A DNA stretch of 38,075 bases from Phycisphaerales bacterium (GTDB lineage: Bacteria; Planctomycetota; Phycisphaerae; SM23-33; FEN-1343). Shown piece after piece: positions 23,941 through 32,799 of the stretch. The position numbers and the translations under genes were made by a program. The notes beneath the pieces were generated by a model, which had not been told where the DNA came from, did not search any database, and worked only from the letters and a program-made list of their open reading frames with translations. Within the stretch, counting starts at the first letter, position 1. Every line of letters starts with the position of its first letter. The stretch lies in assembly GCA_003171335.1 (NCBI GenBank), contig PMYD01000156.1, forward strand, positions 1-38,075, written 5' to 3'.

Positions 23941-25032
23941 GTGAAGATGATCCTGGTGGGCGGCTTCCTCGGCGCGGGCAAGACCACGCTTTTAGCCCGG
24001 GCCGCCGAGGAACTTGCCGCCCGCGGCCGGCGGGTGGGCTTGATCACCAACGACCAGGCGGCCAACCTGGTGGATACCGAGGTGCTGCGCCAGGCCGGCC
24101 AGGAGGTCAAGGAAGTCAGCGGCGCGTGCTTCTGCTGCGCGTTCAACAAGCTGTTGTACGTGTGCGAGAACCTCATCGATCTGCACCACCCCGACGTGAT
24201 CCTCGCTGAGCCGGTGGGAAGCTGCACCGATCTTTCCGCCACGGTCCTCCAGCCGCTGAAGAAACTGTGCGCCGATCGATTTGACCTGGCGCCGTACACG
24301 GTCCTGGTCGATCCGGACAAGCTCGTTGAGTCGCTGGAGGACGGGCAGGCGGACGATATCGCCGCGGCCGTGCGCTACATCTATCGCAAGCAGATCGAAG
24401 AGGCCGATCTGGTCGTCGTGAACAAGATCGACCGGCTGGCGGCCGGCCGGCGCGCTGAAATCCTTTCGGCCATCGGGCAGATTCGCCCCGGCACGCCGGT
24501 CTTTCTCATGTCGGCGCTGGAGCGGACCGGCGTTAGGGAATGGCTCGACCACATCCTGTCCGGCGGCGCCGCCGGCCAGCGGATCGTGGAGGTGGATTAC
24601 GACACGTACGCCGCTGGCGAGGCGGCCTTAGGCTGGCTCAATGCGGCGGTCGAACTGTCGGCGGGAAAGCCGACGGATTGGAAGGCCCTCGCGCTGCGAT
24701 TCCTCAAAAACTTGCAGACCGGCTTGGAGCGCCAGGCCGGCGAAGTGGCGCACCTCAAGCTGTTCCTGGCCGCACCGGCCGGCCGGCTTCAGGTCAACGT
24801 CACCTCCAGTGCCGGGGAGCCTCTTGTGCAGGGCGACCTGGCGGCCGCCTCCACGCACGCCACGCTGGTCATTAACGCCCGCGTCCGCATCTCGCCCGAG
24901 CAGCTTCGTGCGGCCGTGGAAGCCTCGCTCGCCCAGGCCGCCGGGCCGACCGTCACGGTGAATGTGGCCGAAATCAGCAGCTTTCGCCCCGGCCGGCCCC
25001 AGCCGGTGCACAGATACGGGCAGATTGTCTAG
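23941..25032 (+). CDS. COG0523 (CobW/Zn-chaperone type) GTPase
   Basis: A 363-residue P-loop GTPase. The Walker A is GGFLGAGKTT at the very N-terminus, and the metal-binding CxCC motif is Cys63-Phe-Cys65-Cys66 (GACFCCAFNK). The LAEPVGSCTDL segment and the NKID guanine-specificity motif (VVVNKIDRL) follow. The C-terminal half (about 215-363) is longer than and different from CobW_C, with AALGWLNAAVEL. COG0523 proteins insert or deliver metals (Zn, Co, Ni, Fe) to client enzymes. The start is uncertain: GTG 23941 or ATG 23947. AAGGAG lies 17 or more bases upstream, farther than usual. The neighbouring GH42 enzymes with Zn-cysteine clusters are possible clients, but this is only a guess. Confidence 0.85.
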   Translation: MKMILVGGFLGAGKTTLLARAAEELAARGRRVGLITNDQAANLVDTEVLRQAGQEVKEVSGACFCCAFNKLLYVCENLIDLHHPDVILAEPVGSCTDLSATVLQPLKKLCADRFDLAPYTVLVDPDKLVESLEDGQADDIAAAVRYIYRKQIEEADLVVVNKIDRLAAGRRAEILSAIGQIRPGTPVFLMSALERTGVREWLDHILSGGAAGQRIVEVDYDTYAAGEAALGWLNAAVELSAGKPTDWKALALRFLKNLQTGLERQAGEVAHLKLFLAAPAGRLQVNVTSSAGEPLVQGDLAAASTHATLVINARVRISPEQLRAAVEASLAQAAGPTVTVNVAEISSFRPGRPQPVHRYGQIV

Positions 25033-25079
25033 GCTGGCTCTGTTGCCAAGGTCGCCCGAGAAAACGACAATTGCCCGCC

Positions 25080-26105
25080 ATGGCCACCATCTTGCACCTG
25101 ATTGATTCGCGCACCCCCCCCGCCGCGGCGGGGTTGCTGGAGTTGATCCGGCATCGCCGACCGCAGGATGTGCTGGCCAACGTGGGGCCGCTGAATCGAG
25201 AAGATTTCCCCGCGGCAGCCGCCGAGATTCGCCGGCCGTGGTCACGCGCGGCGGCGGCGAAGGCGATTCGCCAATTCGCCCAGGAGCGCGGGGCCGGCGT
25301 GCTGCATTGCTGGACGGCCGAACTGGCGGAATTACTACCGGCCATCGGGCTACCCGCCTGTGCGGCTGTGCTGGCGCCACCCGCGGCGGAGCGATACGAA
25401 GCCATGCGCGTCGCCGGGACCTGCGGGACACTTTTTATCACGCCCTCGGAGTTCCTGCGGCAAGTCCTGCTGCAAGGCGGCATCAATGCCGCGGCCATTG
25501 TCGTCGTACCGCCGGCCGCCGAGCCGGCCAGCGCTGCCGGCGATGCGGGGCGGGCGCGGCCCCAGGCCGGGCGGCGGGTTTTGATCGCGCCGGCCCAGCA
25601 CGACGATGACCGCGGGCCCTACTGGGCCGTCTGGGCGCTGGGGCTGCTCATGCAGATTGACGATGTGGCCGAACTGCTCATTCTCGGCGATGGGCCGGCG
25701 GCTCGCCGCGCGGAGAATCTGGCCCGCGAAAACAGCATGCTCGACCGCGTGCACCGCCTCTGCGGCCGCGCGGCCGCCGCGGCCTGGGCCCGCGCCGATG
25801 CGGCCGTGCTTTACGATGGCCAAGGCATCGGCCTGGCGGGCACAGCGCAGGCCGTGGCCGCGGGCGTGCCCATCATCGCCGCCGCTGGTGGCGAATTGGC
25901 CGCCACCCTCACGCACGACCGCACCGCTCTTCTGGCCGCACCGGGAAAGGCGCTCATGCTGGCCCGCGCCCTCTGGCGGCTGGTCCGCGATGCCGACCTG
26001 GGCCCGCGCCTCGCCCGCCAGGCCCGCACGGAGCTGGAGCCGCTGACCGATGTGCAGGCCTGGCTGGGGGCGATGGAGTCGGTGTACAGGAGGCTGGGTG
26101 CTTGA
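25080..26105 (+). CDS. GT-B fold glycosyltransferase (family 4-like), divergent
   Basis: A 341-residue protein, very rich in Ala. ATG 25080 is used rather than an in-frame TTG nine bases upstream. The first half (ATILHLIDSRTPPAAAGLLEL; LHCWTAELAELLPAIGLPA) resembles the acceptor domain of GT-B enzymes. The second half contains LLILGDGPAARRAENLAREN and ADAAVLYDGQGIGLAGTAQAVAAGVPIIAA, which matches the 'S-x-Y-E-G-x-G-x-x-x-L-E-A-M-A-x-G-x-P' region of GT4 but lacks its catalytic/nucleotide Glu residues (Asp and Gly/Thr there). It may be a glycosyltransferase with altered activity or a non-catalytic relative. It follows the GTPase by 47 bases on the same strand. Confidence 0.6.
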   Translation: MATILHLIDSRTPPAAAGLLELIRHRRPQDVLANVGPLNREDFPAAAAEIRRPWSRAAAAKAIRQFAQERGAGVLHCWTAELAELLPAIGLPACAAVLAPPAAERYEAMRVAGTCGTLFITPSEFLRQVLLQGGINAAAIVVVPPAAEPASAAGDAGRARPQAGRRVLIAPAQHDDDRGPYWAVWALGLLMQIDDVAELLILGDGPAARRAENLARENSMLDRVHRLCGRAAAAAWARADAAVLYDGQGIGLAGTAQAVAAGVPIIAAAGGELAATLTHDRTALLAAPGKALMLARALWRLVRDADLGPRLARQARTELEPLTDVQAWLGAMESVYRRLGA

Positions 26106-26188
26106 GTCTCGCGAGGCTGGACGCCTGCCCCCGAGGCCTGGGCCCGAGGTTCGTTGCCCACCGTTTCCTGGAGCGTGGCCGCTTCTTT

Positions 26189-26478
26189 CGTCCCGTAGGG
26201 ACGCATCGAGAGTAGCCCAGCAATTCATTGCTGGGTGAGCGATTGCCGTTCGTGCCCCAGTCCCGTAGGGACGGCAGACCTGTTGGCGTCACCGGAGGTT
26301 TCTGTCGTCCCTACGGGACTCCACCTGAATATTGACACCCAATCCCAGCGATAAATCGCTGGGCTACTCTCGGTAGTCCCTACGGGACGAAAAGACGGGT
26401 TCACGAAGAATGTGGGTAACGACAAGGACTTCAGTTCTTGGAAATTGATCGTCCCTAATTTTCGAGTCCCGTAGGGAC
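26189..26478. repeat. cluster of GTCCCGTAGGGAC and CCCAGC palindromes
   Basis: Five copies of a 13-base palindromic core: GTCCCGTAGGGAC at 26190, 26261 and 26466, and its opposite orientation GTCCCTACGGGAC at 26307 and 26376. Interleaved are two hairpins, CCCAGCAAT/ATTGCTGGG (26216-26235) and CCCAGCGAT/ATCGCTGGG (26344-26363). These carry AGTAG/CTACT flanks in opposite orientation and a compensated base-pair change. The whole 418-base gap between the convergent glycosyltransferase and symporter genes is this repeat cluster. Confidence 0.85.
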
Positions 26479-26523
26479 GGCAGAACTCCGCCTGGGCTGG
26501 CTCCCCCGGCCCTCATCCATTTC

Positions 26524-28227
26524 CTATCGCACAATCCAGACGAACATGACAATGATTCCGACGACCAGCACCGTCCCCACCAGCAGGCCAAAGATTGTCA
26601 CCCGGGAGGGCACGAGGATCTCCAGCGACCCAAAGGGCAGCAGCAGCCGGCGGGGAGCGGGCATCACGCCCTCCGGCAGCCGGCAGGGCCCCGACGGCGG
26701 CGGCTCATTGGGCCGGACGGGCGTGCGGACCAGGGCATAGAAGTTTTCCAGTTTCTGCGGGTCCATGGGTTTGGTCAGCAGGCTGACCACGATGCCCGCC
26801 AGCACCGAGCCCATGTACGTCACCATCCGCCAGGGCATGTAGATTTCCACGCGATGGCCGTTGTCGAACACCAGCCGCAAGGCCTTGGCCCAGGATAGCG
26901 GCTGCAGGAAGTGCACGAACCACGGCTGCAGGAACAGGCAGAAGGCCGCCAGGCCGGACAGCATCGTCGCCCACGCCCCCGCCGGCGTGGCCCGCCGCCA
27001 CCACAGGCCCAGCCAGAAGGGAATGCCCATGATCGTGGCGATCTCCCAGAACACCTCCAGCCCCCGCGGCACGGTGGGTAGCGAGTACGCGATGCACAGC
27101 CCCGCCGCCACCACGACCACGGCGGCAATCCGCGTGACCCACATGTAATGCCGGTCGCTGCGCACCGGCGCCAGCCGCTTGTACAGATTTTCCGTGAACA
27201 GGGCCGAGGAGGCGATCATGAACGAGCTGCACCCGCTCATCACGCTGGCCAGCAGGCACGACAGGAACAGGCCCACCATGCCCGGGGCGATCTTGGGCAG
27301 AAACGCCGCCGCCGAGGCGCCGTAGATGTTGTCCGGTTTGATGTCCTGCCCGGCGAAATACACCACCGCCGCCAGGCCCGTCAGGCACCAGGCCACGGTG
27401 CTGAAGCGCTTGATGAACGAGCCGCCCATGAAGCCGACCGAGCCATCCAATTCGCTGCGGCCGGCGGCGCAGTTGCCCATCGTGTGCGGCTGCGTGGGAA
27501 TGCCCAGCAGTGTGCCCAACGCCACCGTGACGATGTAAAACAGGCCGATATCCTTAGGCGCCACCAGCGAGAACATCTCGGGGTTGGTGATCGAGCGGTG
27601 CAGGCCGGCCAGGCCGCCGGTGGCGTGCAGGATGGAGGGCAGCAGCATGAACGAAAAGACGATGGTCAGGATGCCCTGGAAGAAATCCGTCAGCACGGCC
27701 GCCGCCAGCCCGCCGGCGGTGCCGTAGATCACGAACATGATGGTCATCACGAGGATGGCGTAGTTGGCCGAAACGTTTCCGTGGGTCGCGCCGGTGATCA
27801 CCCCGCCGGAACCTTTGAGCATAAGCCCCATCGTCAGCGACAACACCGCCACGCCGAACACCGCGTACAGCATGGCCACGCTGCGGCTGAAGCGCGCCTC
27901 GAACACATCGCCCATGGTCAGCGCCCGGAACCGCCGCAGCATGGCGGCGATGGGCCAGTAGAACGGCGTGGGGAAGAGCGCCACCCACTGATACCAGATG
28001 CCGGAGAGCCCGTTGGTGAACGTCTTAGAGGCCACGCCCACGGCCTGGTCGCTGTGCGTGCCGGTGCCGTACGCGTACATGATGAGCATCATCTTGCCGA
28101 ACCGCCGCGGCATGATGAAGTCCGACATGTTGCGCACCCAGCGCAGCGCGATCAGTCCCAGCACGGTCACGCCCACCAGGTACACCGCCACGACGATGAA
28201 ATCCGCCACCGGAAGTCCGAAGACCAT
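26524..28227 (-). CDS. SSS-family sodium:solute symporter
   Basis: A 567-residue membrane transporter with about 13 hydrophobic helices. The N-terminus (VADFIVVAVYLVGVTVLGLIAL) and the FIMPRRFGKM segment are typical of this family. The sodium-site helix reads LLASVMSGCSSFMIASSALF, followed by TENLYK, and IYGTAGGLAAAVLTDFFQG is the characteristic loop and helix. The last ~80 residues form a cytoplasmic Pro-rich linker and a final membrane helix. Substrates of SSS members range from sugars to carboxylates and amino acids. Position between two GH42 genes suggests a sugar or sugar acid, which is inference. AAGGAG lies five bases before the start. Confidence 0.92.
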   Translation of the reverse strand: MVFGLPVADFIVVAVYLVGVTVLGLIALRWVRNMSDFIMPRRFGKMMLIMYAYGTGTHSDQAVGVASKTFTNGLSGIWYQWVALFPTPFYWPIAAMLRRFRALTMGDVFEARFSRSVAMLYAVFGVAVLSLTMGLMLKGSGGVITGATHGNVSANYAILVMTIMFVIYGTAGGLAAAVLTDFFQGILTIVFSFMLLPSILHATGGLAGLHRSITNPEMFSLVAPKDIGLFYIVTVALGTLLGIPTQPHTMGNCAAGRSELDGSVGFMGGSFIKRFSTVAWCLTGLAAVVYFAGQDIKPDNIYGASAAAFLPKIAPGMVGLFLSCLLASVMSGCSSFMIASSALFTENLYKRLAPVRSDRHYMWVTRIAAVVVVAAGLCIAYSLPTVPRGLEVFWEIATIMGIPFWLGLWWRRATPAGAWATMLSGLAAFCLFLQPWFVHFLQPLSWAKALRLVFDNGHRVEIYMPWRMVTYMGSVLAGIVVSLLTKPMDPQKLENFYALVRTPVRPNEPPPSGPCRLPEGVMPAPRRLLLPFGSLEILVPSRVTIFGLLVGTVLVVGIIVMFVWIVR

Positions 28228-28281
28228 GGCCGCTCCTTCCTTCGGGCTGCATTCTCGCTGAGGCTGGGCAAAGTGCCAAGA

Positions 28282-28370
28282 AGGTTAATTGGCTAATCGG
28301 TTAATCGGGAAAGGCGAAGAACAGTTCCGGCCTTTCCAGTTAACCGATCAACCAATCAACCGATTAACCC
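28282..28370. repeat. inverted array of TTAATCGG-type octamers
   Basis: GGTTAATTGG, CTAATCGG and TTAATCGG run at 28283-28309. The reverse-complement series (TTAACCGA, TCAACCAA, TCAACCGA, TTAACCC) runs at 28340-28370. AAAGG/CCTTT closes the inner loop, so the region folds as one imperfect long hairpin. It separates the divergent symporter and FmdB genes. Confidence 0.65.
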
Positions 28371-28440
28371 GTTTCGCCAGCTACAGAACATCGCCGCGCG
28401 ATAGAATTACTCTTAGGCAAAGAAATCTGGGGAACAAACA

Positions 28441-28608
28441 ATGTCCACCTACGAATACGAGTGCAAGCAGTGCGGCAAGACCTTCGAGAAGGTGACCACC
28501 CTGGCCGACCACGAGAAGCACGCCAAGCCCGCCTGCCCCAAGTGCGGCAGCCATGATGTCCGCCAGGTGCCCGCGGCGTTTCAGGCGGTGACGGCGAAGA
28601 AGACATAG
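28441..28608 (+). CDS. FmdB-family zinc-ribbon protein
   Basis: A 55-residue protein, MSTYEYECKQCGKTFE, with a second pair CPKCGS, giving the CxxC...CxxC zinc ribbon of the FmdB (regulatory, Zn_ribbon) family. The initial 'x-Y-x-Y-x-C-x-x-C-G-x-x-F-E' is diagnostic. The role is unknown; members are often called putative regulatory proteins. GGGGA precedes the ATG. Short length is normal for the family. Confidence 0.85.
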   Translation: MSTYEYECKQCGKTFEKVTTLADHEKHAKPACPKCGSHDVRQVPAAFQAVTAKKT

Positions 28609-28785
28609 ACCCTGCGCCGGGCAATGCGTTTTCGTCCATGCCGCCGGGGTTCTGATTCCTTTCCACGCACCAACACGAAAATCGGCTGACAACATCCTCG
28701 TGTCTGGACGACCGACCGACCACTCGCTAGCTTTACCCCCTTGGCGAGAAGAAGATCGCTCACACTCAGTTGGAAAGGCCCGGCC

Positions 28786-30849
28786 ATGCCCGATCGCTTC
28801 GCCCCCATCAGCGCCAAGTGCCCCCATGTTCTCCACGGCGGCGACTACAACCCCGACCAGTGGCTCCACAGCCCGCAGGTCTTCGACGAAGACATGCGGC
28901 TGATGAAGCTGGCCGGCTGCAACGCCATGACCGTGGGCGTGTTCTCCTGGACGGCTCTGGAAAAGGCCGACGGGCAATACGATTTCACCTGGCTGGATGA
29001 GACGATGGACCGCCTGGCGGCCCATGGCGTGTTCGCCGTGCTGGCTACGCCCAGCGGGGCCAAGCCCGCCTGGATGAGCGAGAAGTACCCCGAAGTCCGC
29101 CGCGTCAAGGCCGACGGCCAGCGCGAGGTTCATTGGTTCCGCCACAACCACTGCCGCACATCCCCCGTGTATCGCCGCAAGAGCCAGGAGATGAACGCGC
29201 GCCTGGCCCAGCGCTACAAGGACCATCCGGCGCTGCTCATGTGGCACGTCTCCAACGAGTACAACGGCCGCGATTGCCATTGCGAGCTGTGCTACCAGGC
29301 CTTCCGCACCTGGCTGAAGAACCGCTACCACAACAGCCTGGACGAGCTCAACCACGCCTGGTGGACGACCTTCTGGAGCCACATTTACACCGACTGGGAC
29401 CAGATCCGCCCCGTGGACCCGACCCTGCAGGGCCTGATGCTCGACTGGCAGCGCTTCGGGACCGACCAGACGATCGACTTCTATCGCAACGAAATTGTCC
29501 CCCTGCGCGAACTGACGCCGCACGTGCCCATCACCACCAACTTCATGGGCTTTTCCATCACACTGGATTACTGGAAATTCGCCCCCGAGGTGGACGTGAT
29601 CAGTTGGGACAGCTACCCCACCTACTCCGATCGCCCGGAAGGGTGGCTCTCCGCTGTGAACACGTCGCTGGTGCACGACATGAACCGCTCGTTCAAGGGG
29701 GGAAAACCCTTCATGCTCATGGAATGCAGCCCCAGTGTGACCAGCCTGGCCGCGGTCTGCCGGCTCAAGCGGCCCGGGCTGCACATCCTGGAGGGCCTCC
29801 AGGCCGTGGCGCACGGCAGCGATACGGTGCAGTACTTCCAGTGGCGCAAGGGCCGCGGCGGCAACGAGAAGTTCCACGGCGCCGTCGTGGACCATTACCC
29901 CACCGAACACACGCGCATCTTCGGCGAGGTGACCGAGCTGGGCAAGATCCTCGCCCGGCTGGACGACGTGGTCGGCACCACCACGCCCGCCCAGGTGGCC
30001 ATCCTGTACGATTGGCAGAACCGCTGGGCCATCGACCTGACCGAAGGCCCGCGCAAGGAGAAGAAGGACTACGCGCAGACCTGCTGCGCCCACTACCGCC
30101 CCTTCTGGAGCGCGGGCATCTCGTGCGATGTGGTGAACGAGGACACGGCTGACCTGTCCCGCTACAAACTGCTGATCGCCCCCATGCTGTACCAGGTGCG
30201 GCCGGGCCTCGCTGAGCGTGTCGAAGCGTTCGTCCGCGCCGGCGGGGTGTTCGTGACGACCTACTTCTCCGGCGTGGCCAACGAGAGCGACCTGTGCTTC
30301 ATGAACGGTTTTCCCGGCCCCCTGCGCGAGGTGACCGGCGTGTGGGCCGAAGAGATCGACGCCCTGCACGACGACGAGACGGTGGACATACGGGCCCTGG
30401 AGGGCAACCCCGCCGGCCTGGCGGGCACGTACAAGGCCCGCATTCTCTGCGACCTGCTCAACGCCGACACGGCCAGGCCCCTGGCCGTCTATGACAGCGA
30501 GTTTTATCGCGGGCGCCCCGCCGTCACCGTCAACACGTTCGGCAAGGGCCGGGCGTACTATATCGCCAGCCGCAACGATGAGCGGTTCCACGCCGACTTC
30601 TACGGCCGGCTGATCGCCGACCTGAACCTCCGCCAGGCGCTTGGGGGCAAACTTCCCGACGGCGTGACCGCGCAAATCCGCACCGACGGCAAGCGCGAGT
30701 TCATCTTCCTTCTGGGGTTCAACCGCCAGCCGGTGGAAATCCCGCTGGGGGACAAGAGCTATGGCGATGTGCTCACGGGAGAAACGTGTGCACATATGCT
30801 TAAGCTGCCGGCGTTCACGGTGCGGATCTTAGAAACAAATGGCATCTGA
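28786..30849 (+). CDS. second GH42-type beta-galactosidase
   Basis: A 687-residue cytosolic enzyme. ATG 28786 has AAAGG seven bases upstream and is preferred over an in-frame ATG 45 bases earlier. The barrel opens HGGDYNPDQW, the acid/base is Glu158 in WHVSNEYNG, and the nucleophile Glu313 is in FMLMECSPS. Zinc cysteines are at 123, 164, 166 and 169 (CHCELC). Barrel, trimerisation domain (about 395-600) and C-terminal beta domain are complete. It is closer to classical GH42 beta-galactosidases (for example the Thermus A4 type) than the paralogue at 21768, judging by the 'MECSPS' and 'NEY' motifs. Its 3' end overlaps the DUF5063-like gene by 11 bases. Confidence 0.93.
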   Translation: MPDRFAPISAKCPHVLHGGDYNPDQWLHSPQVFDEDMRLMKLAGCNAMTVGVFSWTALEKADGQYDFTWLDETMDRLAAHGVFAVLATPSGAKPAWMSEKYPEVRRVKADGQREVHWFRHNHCRTSPVYRRKSQEMNARLAQRYKDHPALLMWHVSNEYNGRDCHCELCYQAFRTWLKNRYHNSLDELNHAWWTTFWSHIYTDWDQIRPVDPTLQGLMLDWQRFGTDQTIDFYRNEIVPLRELTPHVPITTNFMGFSITLDYWKFAPEVDVISWDSYPTYSDRPEGWLSAVNTSLVHDMNRSFKGGKPFMLMECSPSVTSLAAVCRLKRPGLHILEGLQAVAHGSDTVQYFQWRKGRGGNEKFHGAVVDHYPTEHTRIFGEVTELGKILARLDDVVGTTTPAQVAILYDWQNRWAIDLTEGPRKEKKDYAQTCCAHYRPFWSAGISCDVVNEDTADLSRYKLLIAPMLYQVRPGLAERVEAFVRAGGVFVTTYFSGVANESDLCFMNGFPGPLREVTGVWAEEIDALHDDETVDIRALEGNPAGLAGTYKARILCDLLNADTARPLAVYDSEFYRGRPAVTVNTFGKGRAYYIASRNDERFHADFYGRLIADLNLRQALGGKLPDGVTAQIRTDGKREFIFLLGFNRQPVEIPLGDKSYGDVLTGETCAHMLKLPAFTVRILETNGI

Positions 30850-31369
30850 GACTCCAAGCAACATGGACAATGTGCGCAATTTTGCCGGCGTAGCCGAGGA
30901 ATGGTGCTCTTTTGTTGATAGCTTTCAGAAAGAGCGTCCGGAGAATCTTTATAAGCGGCTGGAAGAACTGCTCGCCTCTCTGCACTCTTCCATTCTGAAA
31001 ATGGAAATTGAGTACATTGAGGAAGAGTTGTTCTTTCCCGAGGTGAACTGCCAGGAAGTCGGCAAACACATTGGCAAGGCCATCCAGAGTGAAGTTGATG
31101 AACTCATACAATGGCATGCGGAAATTCAGAAAGACGTTCCGAAACCGAATGAGGAAGATGCCAACCGAGTCTTCATGCTTTGGGACGACCTCAGCGACAT
31201 TTATCACGACCTCTTGAGGGGCTTAATCATGTGGAGGCGCGGTACCAGCGAATCCCACGCCCAGGCAACGTGGCATTGGCGACACGGCTATCAAATTCAC
31301 TGGGGCGAGCATCTTTTCAGGGCAATGATGACGGTTCACGAGGCAAGATACCTTCTGATGAAGAATTGA
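30839..31369 (+). CDS. DUF5063-like protein
   Basis: A 176-residue acidic helical protein. The C-terminal half contains LWDDLSDIYHDLLRGL and WHWRHGYQIHWGEHLFRAMMTVHE. These match the 'DDLADIYxDLxxGL ... W.WRxxFxxHWGxHLxxAL' pattern of DUF5063. The function is unknown. The start is ambiguous: ATG 30839 overlaps the GH42 gene by 11 bases, while ATG 30863 would not. Codon use is distinctly more A+T-rich than in the GH42 gene, so it is probably an acquired gene rather than an old operon member. Confidence 0.68.
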   Translation: MASETPSNMDNVRNFAGVAEEWCSFVDSFQKERPENLYKRLEELLASLHSSILKMEIEYIEEELFFPEVNCQEVGKHIGKAIQSEVDELIQWHAEIQKDVPKPNEEDANRVFMLWDDLSDIYHDLLRGLIMWRRGTSESHAQATWHWRHGYQIHWGEHLFRAMMTVHEARYLLMKN

Positions 31370-31479
31370 ATTTGTTTGGGAAGACCATACCACTCAGGCA
31401 TTTAGAGCAGATCACCTTTGAATGAATCCTTCCACTTTTGACGGCGGAATTGCCCCGGCGCGCTCTCTTACCCAGGTTA

Positions 31480-31504
31480 TCAGTTCATGCTTAGCATGAA
31501 CTGA
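31480..31504. terminator. perfect 25-base palindrome between convergent genes
   Basis: Arms TCAGTTCATGCT/AGCATGAACTGA around one T. It may serve as a bidirectional terminator for the DUF5063-like and rlmI-like genes. The CAGTTC...GAACTGAATC layout matches the hairpin at 21221-21249, so it may equally be a copy of the same repeat family. Confidence 0.5.
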
Positions 31505-31522
31505 ATCCAATCGCGAAGTGCT

Positions 31523-32752
31523 CTAAAGCACCCGCCCCCACACGGCCTTCAAGTACTGGCTCTCCGGCGTATCGGCCTGGAAGGGATGGTCCGCCGCGGC
31601 CCCGGTGATGGCGAAGATCTGAAGCGAGCGGCCGGCGGTGCGGACGGCACGGCCGACGGTTTGCACGAAGGTGGCCTGGTCCACCAGGCCGCTGCACGAG
31701 CAGGTCAGCAGGATGCCGCCGGGGGCCACGGCGGCGGCGGCCAGACGGTTCAGGTCGGCGTACTTGCGCAGGCCCAACTCCATGGCCGTGCGGCGCGGCA
31801 CGAATTTGGATGGGTCCACGACCACCACGTCCCACTGGCGGCTGGCGGCAACCGCGTGGCGGAGGAAATCAAAGGCGTCGGCGTGGTCGATTTGAATCGC
31901 CACACCATTGAGCGCGGCGTTCTTCTCGGCCACCGCGATGGCCTTCTCGTCGAGGTCCACCGCGGTCACCTCGGCCGCCTGGCCGCGGGCCGCCGCGTAC
32001 AGGGCAAAGCCGCCGGTATAGCAGCAGACATCCAGCACGCGCTTACCGGCCGCCAGGTGCGACAGGGCCAGCCGGTTCTCGCGCTGGTCGCAGAAGAAGC
32101 CGGTCTTGTGCCCTTTGGCCAGGTCCACGGCGAAGCGCACGCCGTTTTCGGTGATCACCGTGCTGGGGGCCTTGGGGTCACGCAGCCGGTGTGGCGGAAT
32201 GCCCTCCTGCTCGGCCACGGTCTTGTCGACGCGAACGATGAACTCGCCGACCGAAAGCCCCGCATCGATGCAGGCATCCTGGATCGCCCCCAGCCGCTGG
32301 TACATGGCCAACGAGAACAGCTCGATCACCACGTGCCCGCCCAGCCGGTCGGCCACCAGGCCGGTCAGGCCATCGCCCTCGGCGTGGATGAGCCGGTAGG
32401 CATCCGTCACCAGTTCCAGCTTGAGCAGCTCGCGCCGCAGCTTCACCGCCTGGATGATGCGGCGGCCAATCTCCGCATCCTCCGGCCGCTCGGCGGTGCG
32501 GCTGAACATCCGCAGCCGCAACGGCGCGCGGCCGTTGTAAAAGCCCCAGCCGAACAGCCGGCCGGCCTTGTCGGCCACGGCCACCAGCTCGCCGTCGGCG
32601 GGTGAACCCTGCACGAGGCCGATCATCTTTTCATAGAAAAACGTGCCGAAGTGAATGCTTTTCAGGTGCACCACCGGCACGCCCGCCGGCACCGGCGGCC
32701 CCTCGGGCCGCCACCGCGGGGCCGGACCAGTGTTTTCAAAATCTTTTGCCAT
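31523..32752 (-). CDS. rlmI: RlmI-type class I rRNA (cytosine-C5) methyltransferase
   Basis: A 409-residue protein. The N-terminal PUA-like domain (about 27-95) includes FFYEKMIGLVQGSPADGELVAVAD. A linker domain (about 110-215) contains RLIHAEGDGLTGLVADRLG and VDKTVAEQEG. The Rossmann methyltransferase has VDLAKGHKTGFFCDQRENR, motif I VLDVCCYTGGFALYAA, VVDPSKFVP (in place of DPP) and the ILLTCSCSG catalytic-region motif. RlmI methylates C1962 of 23S rRNA in E. coli, and this protein has the full architecture. AGGA precedes the ATG. The exact target here is inferred from family. Confidence 0.85.
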   Translation of the reverse strand: MAKDFENTGPAPRWRPEGPPVPAGVPVVHLKSIHFGTFFYEKMIGLVQGSPADGELVAVADKAGRLFGWGFYNGRAPLRLRMFSRTAERPEDAEIGRRIIQAVKLRRELLKLELVTDAYRLIHAEGDGLTGLVADRLGGHVVIELFSLAMYQRLGAIQDACIDAGLSVGEFIVRVDKTVAEQEGIPPHRLRDPKAPSTVITENGVRFAVDLAKGHKTGFFCDQRENRLALSHLAAGKRVLDVCCYTGGFALYAAARGQAAEVTAVDLDEKAIAVAEKNAALNGVAIQIDHADAFDFLRHAVAASRQWDVVVVDPSKFVPRRTAMELGLRKYADLNRLAAAAVAPGGILLTCSCSGLVDQATFVQTVGRAVRTAGRSLQIFAITGAAADHPFQADTPESQYLKAVWGRVL

Positions 32753-32799
32753 GAACCCATCCTACAACAGCGCGCCGTAAATCAAAACGCATCGCTTGC

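Noticed and set aside
28381-30795. 804-codon open frame antisense to the second GH42 gene
   Set aside because: Same antisense effect; the plus strand encodes catalytic and zinc motifs of GH42.
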